Source: Nonomuraea helvata
GTDB taxonomy: Bacteria; Actinomycetota; Actinomycetes; Streptosporangiales; Streptosporangiaceae
Reading direction: 5' to 3'
Assembly (NCBI RefSeq): GCF_039535785.1
Contig: NZ_BAAAXV010000005.1
Span: 186,001 to 250,000 of the forward strand
Length of the DNA: 64,000 bases
The notes below the pieces were generated by a model, which saw nothing but the letters and a program-made list of their open reading frames with translations, was not told where the DNA came from and ran no database searches. How positions within the stretch are numbered: position 1 is the stretch's first letter; each line of letters begins with the position of its first letter. Made by a program: the position numbers and the translations under genes. This document shows positions 25,516 to 33,758 of this stretch, piece by piece.

Positions 25516-26208
25516 TTACCGAACGTTACTTAAATACTGATCAGACCGGACGGCCTGTGTCAACGCGGTGGACACGAATCCCTGAGTGGGAGCCGGATGG
25601 ATCGGCAGCACGCCCGCGTACAGCAGGTCGACCATCGGCATCGGCCGGGGATAGCAGAACACCGACGACCCCGTGCCGAGGATCGACGGGGTGTCGATGA
25701 CGAGGGGCAGCTCGGCCAGGAGGAAGGGCAGCGCCTGCTCGGCCTGCTCGCGCGAGAGCTCCGGCACTCCGACGATGGGCCGCACCGCGTCCAGGCAGTG
25801 CTCCGCGAAGGCCGGATGGGTCGCGAAAAGGCGCTCCAGGCCCGTTCGCGCCTCGCCGTAGGCCCGGTTCGGAGCCAGCTCGTTCCAGTCGGACACCGTG
25901 GCGTTCGACGGATCGAGGGCGTCGAGCGCGCGGATCACCCGGTTACGTGTGTTGTTGGCGGCCGACCGCGCCTTGGCCCCCGCCTTGGCAGCCGGGCAGC
26001 CCCTCGCGACCAGCGTCCCGGCCAGCTCGACGCCGGGCACGAGGACGTGGACCCGCGCGAACGTCCGGGTCGCCCAGTCGAGCAGGTGCCTGATGGTCCG
26101 CGGGGCGAAGTAGCCGTTCAGGGCGCTGACGCCGACGACGGCATGCTCCCGCCCGTCGAGGATCTGGGCGCAGCGTGAGGTCAGGGGTACTGGGTCGAAG
26201 CCGATCAC
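25516..26208 (-). CDS. tRNA-dependent cyclodipeptide synthase with unusual active site
   Basis: The 230-residue protein aligns without gaps to AlbC-type cyclodipeptide synthases in the key blocks: VVGVSALNGYF (catalytic Ser28, Asn31), ...LLAELPLVIDTPSIL... (Glu166) and GSSVFCYPRPMP (Tyr186). These enzymes take two aminoacyl-tRNAs and form a 2,5-diketopiperazine. Two features are odd. The position of the AlbC Tyr178 is Phe162, and the Tyr202-His203 pair of the NYH subfamily is Tyr186-Pro187, as in the XYP subfamily, although Asn40 is retained. The gene starts with GTG and has a TTA leucine codon near the 3' end, rare in actinomycetes. No cytochrome P450 or oxidase tailoring gene is adjacent. 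Product unknown. Confidence 0.85.
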   Translation of the reverse strand: MIGFDPVPLTSRCAQILDGREHAVVGVSALNGYFAPRTIRHLLDWATRTFARVHVLVPGVELAGTLVARGCPAAKAGAKARSAANNTRNRVIRALDALDPSNATVSDWNELAPNRAYGEARTGLERLFATHPAFAEHCLDAVRPIVGVPELSREQAEQALPFLLAELPLVIDTPSILGTGSSVFCYPRPMPMVDLLYAGVLPIHPAPTQGFVSTALTQAVRSDQYLSNVR

Positions 26209-26303
26209 GGCACGGACAGTAGCAAGCTTTTACTCTCCGTATGCAACCTTTTTAAGGTGTGCTTCGGGGGTCACGAAATCGGCTACACTCATACACGCAA
26301 CAA

Positions 26304-26376
26304 GGGGCTATGGCGCAGTTGGTAGCGCGCCTCCATGGCATGGAGGAGGTCTGGGGTTCGAATCCCCATAGCTCCA
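26304..26376 (+). tRNA. tRNA-Ala (GGC)
   Basis: The 73-nt sequence folds as a cloverleaf. The acceptor stem is GGGGCTA/TAGCTCC with the alanine identity pair G3-U70, the D arm is normal, the anticodon stem is CCTCC/GGAGG with loop ATGGCAT (anticodon GGC), and the T arm contains GGTTCGAATCC. The discriminator is A; the 3' CCA is not encoded. A -10-like TACACT lies at 26284-26289. An identical gene lies on the minus strand at 52452-52524. Confidence 0.97.
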
Positions 26377-26384
26377 CCCACACG

Positions 26385-26409
26385 AAGCCCGGGCTCAGCG
26401 CCCGGGCTT
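26385..26409 (+). terminator. Rho-independent terminator of tRNA-Ala
   Basis: A perfect 10-bp stem AAGCCCGGGC (26385-26394) and GCCCGGGCTT (26400-26409) with a 5-nt loop follows the tRNA by 8 bp, with a weak T-rich tail. Confidence 0.85.
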
Positions 26410-26502
26410 TCTGCTTTCCGTCGGCGGCATAGGACAAATGTCATGCCGAGGTCAGGATCGACGGCACCTGTCACGGCCGGCAAACCGCCGGAAGATCGAG
26501 TC

Positions 26503-27082
26503 ATGAGACGAATCCTCCCGGCCCTGGGGCTCGCCCTGCTCGCCCCGCTGATCGCCGAGTTCCTGCTCGGCGACTTCCCCCTGACGTACCTGTACTTCCT
26601 GGTCCTGCTCGTCCCCACGCAACGGGCACTTCCTGGCGTCCGTGCCGCAGCTCGTGTCGATCGTGGTGATCGTGGTCCTGCTCGTGGTCGCGGCGTTCCG
26701 GCTGCCGCGGCGCAGGAGCGCCGCCGGGCGGGCGCCCTCGCCGTGGCTGGTGCTCGGAGCGACGCTGCTGGCCGGGGCGGTGTTCGAGCTGCAGACCGTG
26801 ATCGACGGGCTGCCGGTCTGGGTGACCATCGTCTCGCTCGTCGTGGCCGAGGCGGGTATGGGCTGGCTGGCGCTCACCTGGTCGGCGCGCGAGGGATGGG
26901 ACGGCAGGCACCGCATGGCGCTGGCCGGTGGGGCGCTGCTGACCTACGCCTGGCACGCGTTCCTGTCGCACCCGGTGGTGCCGTCCTCCGCCGTGCTCGA
27001 CCTCGTGAGCCACGTCGTGTTCGGGCTGGCGGCGCTGGCTCTCCTGCTGGTGGCGGTTCAGAGGGTGAAGTCGAAGGTGTAG
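26503..27082 (+). pseudogene. Membrane protein gene with internal deletion and frame change
   Basis: The first ~38 codons from the ATG at 26503 read MRRILPALGLALLAPLIAEF..., a normal N-terminus of a multi-pass membrane protein. At about 26615 the coding frame switches: downstream, GHFLASVPQLVSIVVIVVLLVVAAF and four more hydrophobic segments run in another frame to a stop at 27082. Related actinomycete membrane proteins have a long central region with several segments between these blocks, so this copy seems to have lost it. The 3' end overlaps the convergent DUF3224 gene by 25 bp. Confidence 0.65.
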
Positions 27083-27462
27083 GAGTGGCCCCCGTCGGGT
27101 CCGATGAGGATGTTCATCTCGCCCCTGAGCCCCCGCAGGTCCCCGGTGCCCGAGTCCGGGACGACCGAGACGGTCAGCGACTGCTTCCCGCGGTCGCTGA
27201 CCGCGTTGTGCTGCACGACGAAGGCCCCCGAGCGGCCGTCGAGAGTGCCCTCGATGCGCTCCAGCGCCACGTACGACTTCGAGTCCTCCACCTCCGTCGC
27301 GGCCACCAGCAGATGCACGACGCTGGTGCCGGTCAGGTCCCCGTGGAAGGTCTTGGACATGGTCACGAGCCCGAGTGAGACGCCGTCACGCTCCTCGAAG
27401 GGCGGCTTGGCGTCCCAGCCGGCGGTGTCGAAGGTTCCCTTGGCGAACATGTGCCTCATCAT
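27058..27462 (-). CDS. DUF3224 family protein
   Basis: The 134-residue protein is typical of DUF3224 (single-domain beta-barrel): it opens with ATG-started MFAKGTFDTAGWDAKPPFEE, contains YVALERIEGTLDGRSGAFVVQH, and closes LRGEMNILIGPDGGHSYTFDFTL. The central E-R-[IV]-x-G-T-L-x-G-R-x-G-[ST]-F pattern defines the family. Biological function is unknown. It lies 24 bp downstream of the LLM flavin enzyme on the same strand and may be co-transcribed. Confidence 0.9.
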   Translation of the reverse strand: MMRHMFAKGTFDTAGWDAKPPFEERDGVSLGLVTMSKTFHGDLTGTSVVHLLVAATEVEDSKSYVALERIEGTLDGRSGAFVVQHNAVSDRGKQSLTVSVVPDSGTGDLRGLRGEMNILIGPDGGHSYTFDFTL

Positions 27463-27486
27463 GCCGGGCGTACCTGTCAGGTCCCG

Positions 27487-28263
27487 TCAGGTACCGGTGA
27501 GCCGCTCCACCACCGGGGCGAACTCGTCCAGGTACTGGGCGTTCACCGACACGTACGAGACGCCGAGCCTGTCCCTGCGCCGGCGGAGCGCGTCCACCAT
27601 CTCGTCCGCCGTCCCCAGCAGGAACCCGGTGCCGCCCGCCGTGACGGACAGCCAGGAGGGCGGCTCGGCGCCGGCGGCCGCGAGGTTCATGTTGAGCTCC
27701 AGGTCGTGGAAGCGGTCGCCGGCCAGCTCGTACAGCTCGTCCAGCTTCGCCGCCACCTGGTCCTCCGTGTAGTGCCGCGGCACGCCCAGCGCCACCGTGT
27801 CGGCCTTCTGCGCGGCCAGCCTGAGCAGCCTGGTCCCGGAGGCGGCGACGAGCACGCGAACGTCCTTGACGGCGCCGATGGTCTCGGAGAGCCGCTCGAT
27901 GCGCTCGCCCGGTGTCCCGTACCTCACGCCGAGCGCCGCGGCGTCCTGCTCCGCGTCCGGGCGGCCTGCGCCCAGACCCAGCTCGAAGCGGCCGCCGGTG
28001 AGCGTGTGCAGGGTGGAGGTCTCCCGCGCCACGGTCTCGGGCGTGCGGTTGGCGGCGCTCAGCACGAACGTGCCCACGCGCAGGGTCGTCGTGGCCGTCG
28101 CGGCGACGGCGGCGGCGATGAAGGGCGACAGCGTGCGGAGCGTGTCGGGCACCAGCAGCGTCGAGTAGCCGAGGCTCTCCGCCCGGCGGGCCAGGCCGGT
28201 CCACGCGGCGGCGTCGGTGGCATGTCCGGCGACCGCGCCGAACCTGAACGGGTGAGTGGTCAT
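27487..28263 (-). CDS. LLM-class F420/flavin-dependent oxidoreductase
   Basis: The 258-residue protein matches the TIGR03621-like branch of the luciferase-like monooxygenase superfamily: FRFGAVAGHATDAAAWTGLARRAESLGYSTLLVPD at the N-terminus and LHTLTGGRFELGLGAGRPDAEQDAAALGVRYG in the middle. These TIM-barrel enzymes usually use coenzyme F420 in actinomycetes. The ATG at 28263 fits the family start. Substrate unknown; the DUF3224 gene lies downstream. Confidence 0.87.
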   Translation of the reverse strand: MTTHPFRFGAVAGHATDAAAWTGLARRAESLGYSTLLVPDTLRTLSPFIAAAVAATATTTLRVGTFVLSAANRTPETVARETSTLHTLTGGRFELGLGAGRPDAEQDAAALGVRYGTPGERIERLSETIGAVKDVRVLVAASGTRLLRLAAQKADTVALGVPRHYTEDQVAAKLDELYELAGDRFHDLELNMNLAAAGAEPPSWLSVTAGGTGFLLGTADEMVDALRRRRDRLGVSYVSVNAQYLDEFAPVVERLTGT

Positions 28264-28353
28264 GCCACCAACGATCTCCGACGCGCGGGCCGGGCACATC
28301 GTCCGCCGGGCCGGTGGCCCACTACACCCGGGGGCGCAAGGCCGCGCGGGAGG

Positions 28354-29568
28354 CTACTCCCCCAGCAGTATCCGCGTGAAGTCGTTGGCGAACTTGCCCT
28401 GGGGGTCGAGCCGCCGGGCCAGGGAGCGGAAGCGGTCGGGGCAGGCGGGCCACCGGGTGAACAGCTTGCCCCAGTGCGGCCGTGGCTCGAACGGCGCCAG
28501 CGTCTCCTCCACCAGCTTCAGCACCGGCAGCACCCCGGCGACGTCCCTCACCCAGGTGAAGTGGATGCCCACGCTGTCGCGGCCGTGGAACGGGCTGAGC
28601 CAGAGGTCGTCGGCCGCGATCGAGCGCACTTCCGAGATGTGCAGGACGGGCCGGATCCGATCGCCGATCGCGTACAGCTCGCGCAGCGCCTTGACCGCGT
28701 GCTCCCTGGGCACGATGAGCTCCGACTGCAGCTCGTCGCCCGCGCCGCTCGGCTCGGCGTCGTGCCGGAAGTGCGGCAGCCGCTCGTACCACGGACCCGG
28801 CACGCCGAGCTGGACCGTGCAGCTCTCGGCGGGCATGCCGGGCAGCGGGTGGCGGGGGCCGTCGGCCGGGGTGGTGCCGTACCAGTCGGGGCTGGTCAGC
28901 TCCTCCGTGCGCTTCAGCCAGACGCGGGTGTCGCGCCAGTCGGTGAAGAGGCTGACGCTGTAGCCGCCGGCCATGATCTCGTCGAAGTCGGCCAGCGCGT
29001 CCACGGACAGGCCCTCGCGTACGTACTGGCGCACCTCGAAGGCGGGCACCAGGTCGAGGGTCACCGAGGTGACGATGCCGAGCGCGCCGAGCGCCACCAC
29101 CGCGCCGGGGAAGTCGGCGTCGCCGCGGGAGAGCGTCAGCACCGAGCCGTCGGCGGTGACGAGGTCGAGCGAGGACACGGCGGCGGCCAGGCTGGGCACG
29201 GCGTCACCGGAGCCGTGCGTGCCCGTCGCGACCGAGCCCGCCACGGAGATGTGCGGCAGCGAGGCCAGGTTCGCCAGCGCGAAACCGGCCTCGTGCACCA
29301 GCGGGGCGAGCCGCGCGTACGTCATGCGCGCGGGCACCCGCACCTTGGCCGCCGCGCTGTCGATCTCCACCGTGTCCGGCATCCGGTCGAGCACCACGAG
29401 GTCACCGGTCGTGTCCGCGACGTCGTTGAACGAGTGACCGCTGCCCAGCGCCCGCACGCGGGAACCGGCCGCGACGAGCCGCTGGAGCTCGTCGAGCGAG
29501 GTCGGATGGTGGACATCTTGCGCCCGAAATGCGGTGTTTCCCGCCCAATTGGTCAGCGTCACGGCCAT
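28354..29568 (-). CDS. FAD-dependent alditol oxidase (AldO/xylitol oxidase family)
   Basis: The 404-residue protein matches actinomycete alditol oxidases (about 418 residues). It has an FAD-binding PCMH domain with GSGHSFND, where His45 aligns with the histidine that bears covalent FAD, and PHISVAGSVATGTHGSGD. The C-terminal half is the ALO domain, ending in HWGKLFTRWPACPDRFRSLARRLDPQGKFANDF. The enzyme oxidises C1 of sugar alcohols such as xylitol or sorbitol with O2, giving H2O2. It neighbours the arabinose cluster, which would suit polyol catabolism, though it is separated from araA by a small membrane gene. Confidence 0.9.
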   Translation of the reverse strand: MAVTLTNWAGNTAFRAQDVHHPTSLDELQRLVAAGSRVRALGSGHSFNDVADTTGDLVVLDRMPDTVEIDSAAAKVRVPARMTYARLAPLVHEAGFALANLASLPHISVAGSVATGTHGSGDAVPSLAAAVSSLDLVTADGSVLTLSRGDADFPGAVVALGALGIVTSVTLDLVPAFEVRQYVREGLSVDALADFDEIMAGGYSVSLFTDWRDTRVWLKRTEELTSPDWYGTTPADGPRHPLPGMPAESCTVQLGVPGPWYERLPHFRHDAEPSGAGDELQSELIVPREHAVKALRELYAIGDRIRPVLHISEVRSIAADDLWLSPFHGRDSVGIHFTWVRDVAGVLPVLKLVEETLAPFEPRPHWGKLFTRWPACPDRFRSLARRLDPQGKFANDFTRILLGE

Positions 29569-29641
29569 ACCTTCCCATAGCCCACCTTGTCAGCCTCGGC
29601 CGGGTGCCGCTAGTTTCGAGTGCCGCTGACGGAGGTGCGCC

Positions 29642-29986
29642 GTGCTCTACCTGTCCGAGGCCATCAGCCTCGTCACGCTCGTGCTCTGGCTCTACTGCCT
29701 TTTCGACGTGATCACCACGCCCGACGTGCTCTGCAGGAACCTGCCGAAGATCGCCTGGGTGGTCATCGTGCTGATCTTCCCACTGATCGGCTCCGTCGCC
29801 TGGCTGGTGGCCGGGCGCCCGGAGCGGGCGCAGTCGGTGACGCAGCCGAGCGCGTTCCCCGAGTACGACCGTCCCGGCCGCTTCGCCGCCACCAACCCCG
29901 ATGACGACGAGGAGTTCCTGCGCCGCTGCCGCGAGCGCGCCGAGGAGCAGCGCAGGAACGCACCGAAGAAGCCTCCCGAGAGCTAG
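29642..29986 (+). CDS. Small membrane protein with PLDc_N-type domain
   Basis: The 114-residue protein has two transmembrane segments (LISLVTLVLWLYCLFDVIT-like at 6-24 and KIAWVVIVLIFPLIGSVAWLV), with the conserved pattern P-K-x-x-W-x-x-[IV]-x-[IL]-[IL]-x-P-[LI]-x-G-x-x-x-[WY] of the phospholipase D nuclease N-terminal-like domain. A charged cytoplasmic tail follows. It starts with GTG at 29642 and overlaps the araA stop by 4 bp on the opposite strand. Function unknown. Confidence 0.85.
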   Translation: MLYLSEAISLVTLVLWLYCLFDVITTPDVLCRNLPKIAWVVIVLIFPLIGSVAWLVAGRPERAQSVTQPSAFPEYDRPGRFAATNPDDDEEFLRRCRERAEEQRRNAPKKPPES

Positions 29987-31437
29987 AAGCCCTGGGCCAG
30001 GCGGTAGTACGCCTGGTTCCAGCGCAGCTCCTTGGCGAAGCGCTCGGTCGTCGTGTCGGCGTCGATGACCACCAGCTCCACGCCGAGCATGTCGGCCAGG
30101 TCGGTCAGCTCCTCGCGGCCGACGGCCGTGGACAGCACCGTGTGGTGCGGCGCGCCCGCCGTGAGCCACGACTCCGTGGACGTCCGGAAGTTGGGCCGGG
30201 GGGTCCAGACCGCGCGGGCGACCGGCAGCTTGGGCAGCGGCTGGGGCGGCGCCACGAGGTCGATCTCGTTGGCCACCAGCCGGAACCTGTCGCCCATGTC
30301 GGCCAGGCCCACCACGATGCCGGGGCCGGGCTCGGCGTCGAACACCAGCCGGACCGGGTCCTCCCTGTTGCCGATGCCCAGCGGGTGGATCTCGCACGAC
30401 GGCGTGCCGGAGGCGATCGAGGGGCAGACCTCGAGCATGTGCGCGCCCAGGATGAGCTCCTGGCCGGGCGTCAGGTCGTAGGTGTAGTCCTCCATGAACG
30501 ACGTGCCGCCCGGCGTCATGGCCTTGAGCGTGCGCAGCAGCACCGAGGTCTTCCAGTCGCCCTCGCCGCCGAAGCCGTACCCGTCGGCCATGAGCCGCTG
30601 CACGGCCAGGCCGGGGAGCTGGCGCAGGCCGCCGAGGTCCTCGAAGTTCGTGGTGAACGCCTTGAAGCCGCCCGCCTCGAGGAAGCCGCGCAGGCCCAGC
30701 TCGATCCTGGCCGCGTAGCGCAACGACTCGTTGCGCTCGCCGAGCAGCTCGGGCGCGACGGTGTACTGCTCCGCGTACTCCTTGACCAGCGCCGTCACGT
30801 CCGCGTCGGACGCCGCGTCCACGGCCTCGACCAGGTCGTTCACGCCGTACGTGTTCACCGAGACGCCGAAGCGGAGCTGCGCCTCGACCTTGTCGCCCTC
30901 GGTGACCGCCACGTCGCGCATGTTGTCGCCGAAGCGGGCCAGCTTCAGCGTGCGGACCTCGGCCAGGCCCTTGGCCGCGCGCTCCCAGGCCAGGATGCGC
31001 TCGCCCACCACCGGGTCCGAGACGTGCCCGGCCACGGTCTTGCGCGGCACGCCCAGGCGGGTCTGCACGAACCCGAACTCGCGGTCGCCGTGCGCGGCCT
31101 GGTTGAGGTTCATGAAGTCCATGTCGATGGAGCTCCACGGGAGCTCCACGTTGGCCTGCGTGTGCAGGTGCAGCAGCGGCTTGCGCAGCGCGTCGAGCCC
31201 CGCGATCCACATCTTGGCGGGGGAGAACGTGTGCATCCACGCGATCACGCCGGCGCACTCGTCGTCGGCGTTGGCCTCCAGCATCAGCCGCCTGATCGCC
31301 GCGGCGTCGGTGAGCACCGGCTTCCACTCCACGGTCACGGGGAGCTGCTCGGCGATCCGCTGGGACTGCTCGGCCACCTGGCGCAACGTGTCCTCGCCGT
31401 ACAGCCCCTGGCTGCCGGTCAGAAACCAGATCTTCAA
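29983..31437 (-). CDS. araA: L-arabinose isomerase
   Basis: The 484-residue protein is a full-length AraA: KIWFLTGSQGLYGEDTLRQVAEQS at the N-terminus, WMHTFSPAKMWI, GFGGEGDWKTSVLLRTLK and FMEDYTYDLTPGQELILGAHMLEVCPSIA. It converts L-arabinose to L-ribulose, the first catabolic step. Its start appears to be TTG at 31435-31437, inside the araD stop (TTGA overlap), so translation should be coupled to araD. It is the last gene of the araB-araD-araA operon. Confidence 0.97.
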   Translation of the reverse strand: MKIWFLTGSQGLYGEDTLRQVAEQSQRIAEQLPVTVEWKPVLTDAAAIRRLMLEANADDECAGVIAWMHTFSPAKMWIAGLDALRKPLLHLHTQANVELPWSSIDMDFMNLNQAAHGDREFGFVQTRLGVPRKTVAGHVSDPVVGERILAWERAAKGLAEVRTLKLARFGDNMRDVAVTEGDKVEAQLRFGVSVNTYGVNDLVEAVDAASDADVTALVKEYAEQYTVAPELLGERNESLRYAARIELGLRGFLEAGGFKAFTTNFEDLGGLRQLPGLAVQRLMADGYGFGGEGDWKTSVLLRTLKAMTPGGTSFMEDYTYDLTPGQELILGAHMLEVCPSIASGTPSCEIHPLGIGNREDPVRLVFDAEPGPGIVVGLADMGDRFRLVANEIDLVAPPQPLPKLPVARAVWTPRPNFRTSTESWLTAGAPHHTVLSTAVGREELTDLADMLGVELVVIDADTTTERFAKELRWNQAYYRLAQGF

Positions 31438-32087
31438 CGCGGGCTCCTCTGTCCGTAGACGTTCTGATAGCGGTCGTACAGGCGGTCGATGTCGTCCTGC
31501 GGGATGGGCAGCGGCTCACCGAGCTGCCTGGCCACGTGGACGGTACGGGCCACGTCCTCGCACATCACGGCGGCCTTCACCGCCGCCTTCGCGTCCTTGC
31601 CGATGCTGAACACGCCGTGGTTCTGCATGAGGACGGCCTTGGAGCGGTGGCCCTTGAGCGTCTCGACGATGCCCTGGCCGATCGAGTCGTCGCCGATCAG
31701 CGCGAACGGGCCGACCGGGATCTCGCCGCCGAACTCGTCCGCCATGGCGGTCAGCACGCACGGGATGGCCTCACCGCGCGCGGCCCAGGCCGAGGCGTAG
31801 GTGGAGTGGGTGTGCACGACACCGCCGACGTCGGGCATGTTGCGGTAGACGTACGCGTGCGCGGCGGTGTCGCTGGACGGCGCGTGCTCGCCCTCCACGA
31901 GGTTGCCGTCGAGGTCGCACACCACCATGTTCTCCGGCGTCAGCTCGTCGTAGGAGACGCCGGACGGCTTGATCACGAACAGGTCCTCGCCCGGGATCCG
32001 CCCCGACACGTTGCCCGCCGTCCAGACGACCAGGTTGTAACGGACCAGCTCGGCATGGAGGTCGGCGACGATCTTCCTTACGCTCAT
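31434..32087 (-). CDS. araD: L-ribulose-5-phosphate 4-epimerase
   Basis: The 217-residue protein is a class II aldolase/epimerase with NVSGR, the zinc-site histidines in VVHTHSTYASAWA and NHGVFSIG, and MCEDVARTVHVAR at the C-terminus. It converts L-ribulose 5-phosphate to D-xylulose 5-phosphate, feeding the pentose phosphate pathway. Its ATG overlaps the araB stop by 4 bp and its stop overlaps the araA TTG, so the three genes are tightly coupled. Confidence 0.95.
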   Translation of the reverse strand: MSVRKIVADLHAELVRYNLVVWTAGNVSGRIPGEDLFVIKPSGVSYDELTPENMVVCDLDGNLVEGEHAPSSDTAAHAYVYRNMPDVGGVVHTHSTYASAWAARGEAIPCVLTAMADEFGGEIPVGPFALIGDDSIGQGIVETLKGHRSKAVLMQNHGVFSIGKDAKAAVKAAVMCEDVARTVHVARQLGEPLPIPQDDIDRLYDRYQNVYGQRSPR

Positions 32088-33724
32088 GCCTGGGCCTCGT
32101 TCCTGATCGCGCGGAGGGTGTGCAGCATCTTTCCGTCTCCGAAGAAGTCGTGGAGCCTGCGGTACTCGGCGTAGAGCCGGTCGTAGGCGTCGGCGCTGGC
32201 CTCGTCGGGCACGTACGCGGCCTCGGTGCGCTTGCCCATCGCCGCCGCGGCCTCCTCGATGCCCGGGTAGGCGCCGGCGGCGACGGCCGCGTGGATGGCC
32301 GAGCCGAGCGCGGGCCCCTGGTCGGAGCCGATGACCGACAGCGGGCGGCGCAGCACGTCGGCGTAGACCTGCATGAGGAAGCGGTTCTTCAGCAGGCCGC
32401 CGGCGACCACGAACTCCTCGACCGGCACGCCCGACTGCTCGAACGTCTCCACGATCATCCGGGCGCCGAACGCGGTGGACTCGATGAGCGCCCGGTAGAC
32501 GTCCTCGGGCTTGGTGGCCAGGGTCTGGCCGATGATCACGCCGGAGAGGTTGTGGTCCACGAGCACCGAGCGGTTGCCGCCGAACCAGTCGAGCGCGACC
32601 AGGCCGTGCTCGCCGACGGCCTGCTTCTCGGCCAGCGCGGTCAGGCGCTCGTGATCCAGCTCGCCGCCGAAGTTGTCGACGAACCAGGCGAAGATGTCGC
32701 CGACCGCCGACTGGCCGGCCTCGTAGCCCCACAGGCCGGGCACGATGCCGTCGCGTACGACGCCGCACATGCCGGGCACCTCGGCGAGCCGGTCGCTGGG
32801 CATGATGTGGCAGGTGGAGGTGCCCATGATGGCCACCATCTGGCCGGGCCTGACGGCGTCGGCGGCGGCCGCGGTGACGTGGGCGTCCACGTTGCCGACG
32901 GCCACGGCGGCGCCCTCGGGGATGCCGGTCCACTCGGACGCCTGCGCGGTCACGCGGCCGGCGAGACCGCCGAGCGGGGCCAGCGTCGTGCCGTTGACCT
33001 TCTCGCCGACCTGTCCGGTGGCGAGCTTGCTCGCGAAGCCGGCGAAGCCGGGGTTGAGCTCGGCGAGGTACTCCTCGGACGGGTAGCCGCCGTCCTGGAA
33101 GATCCCCTTGTAGCCGACCGTGCAGATGTTGCGGCTCTCCACGCCGGTGAGCTGCCAGATGATCCAGTCGGCCGCCTCGATCCAGCGCTCGGCCCTGGCG
33201 TACACCTCGGGGGCCTCCTCCAGGACCTGCAGGCCCTTGGCGAACTCCCACTCCGAGGAGATCTTGCCGCCGTAGCGCGGCAGCCAGCTCTCCCCCCGGC
33301 GCGCGGCCAGCTCGTTGATCCGGTCGGCGTGCGGCTGCGCGGCGTGGTGCTTCCACAGCTTCGGCCAGGCGTGCGGCTCGTCGGGCGTCTCGAAGCAGAG
33401 CGGCGTGCCGTCGGCCGTGGTGGGCAGCACGGTGCAGGCGGTGAAGTCGGTGCCGACGCCGATGACGTCCTCGGGCGCGACTCCCGCGGCGGCGATCGCC
33501 TGGGGCACGGCGATCTTCAGCACGTCGATCCAGTCCTGCGGCGACTGCAGCGCCCAGTCCGGTCCCAGTCTCTTGCCGGAGCCGGGCAGGCTGTGCTCGA
33601 TCACGCGGTGGGCGTACTCGTGCACCGCGCTGCCGAGCTCCGCGCCATCGCTGACGCGGACGACGACGGCACGCCCTGAGAGCGTGCCGAAGTCGACTCC
33701 GACCACGTAACTGTTAGCGTTCAC
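32084..33724 (-). CDS. araB: Ribulokinase
   Basis: The 546-residue protein is an FGGY-family kinase: VVGVDFGTLSGRAVVVRVSDG at the N-terminus, VIGVGTDFTACTVLPT, ALDWFGGNRSVLVDHNLSGVIIG and the C-terminal FVVAGGLLKNRFLMQVYADVL. It phosphorylates L-ribulose using ATP. The GTG start at 33724 is preceded by GGGAG. The first codons include AAC GCT AAC AGT, unusual third positions here, because they overlap a LacI-type operator (33712-33725). The lacI gene lies only 34 bp upstream. Confidence 0.96.
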   Translation of the reverse strand: MNANSYVVGVDFGTLSGRAVVVRVSDGAELGSAVHEYAHRVIEHSLPGSGKRLGPDWALQSPQDWIDVLKIAVPQAIAAAGVAPEDVIGVGTDFTACTVLPTTADGTPLCFETPDEPHAWPKLWKHHAAQPHADRINELAARRGESWLPRYGGKISSEWEFAKGLQVLEEAPEVYARAERWIEAADWIIWQLTGVESRNICTVGYKGIFQDGGYPSEEYLAELNPGFAGFASKLATGQVGEKVNGTTLAPLGGLAGRVTAQASEWTGIPEGAAVAVGNVDAHVTAAAADAVRPGQMVAIMGTSTCHIMPSDRLAEVPGMCGVVRDGIVPGLWGYEAGQSAVGDIFAWFVDNFGGELDHERLTALAEKQAVGEHGLVALDWFGGNRSVLVDHNLSGVIIGQTLATKPEDVYRALIESTAFGARMIVETFEQSGVPVEEFVVAGGLLKNRFLMQVYADVLRRPLSVIGSDQGPALGSAIHAAVAAGAYPGIEEAAAAMGKRTEAAYVPDEASADAYDRLYAEYRRLHDFFGDGKMLHTLRAIRNEAQA

Positions 33725-33725
33725 A
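33712..33725. promoter_or_regulatory. LacI-type operator overlapping the araB start codon
   Basis: TGTTAGCGTTCACA (the reverse complement of TGTGAACGCTAACA) is identical to the site at 43754-43767 and one base different from the one at 43566-43579. It covers the GTG start and next codons of araB. Confidence 0.7.
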
Positions 33726-33758
33726 TTTCACTCCCGGGGGTTACTTCCATGCCAATCA

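Noticed and set aside
26252..26437. Short minus-strand frame reading WGFEPQTSSMPWRRATNCAIAP through tRNA-Ala
   Set aside because: It is the antisense translation of the tRNA gene; the same peptide appears at the second tRNA copy at 52451.
27451..29580. 709-codon plus-strand frame opposite the LLM and alditol oxidase genes
   Set aside because: Antisense GC-rich artefact without start signals or domain matches.
32120..33679. 519-codon plus-strand frame opposite araB
   Set aside because: Shadow of a clear FGGY kinase gene; low-complexity Arg/Gly/Ala/His translation.
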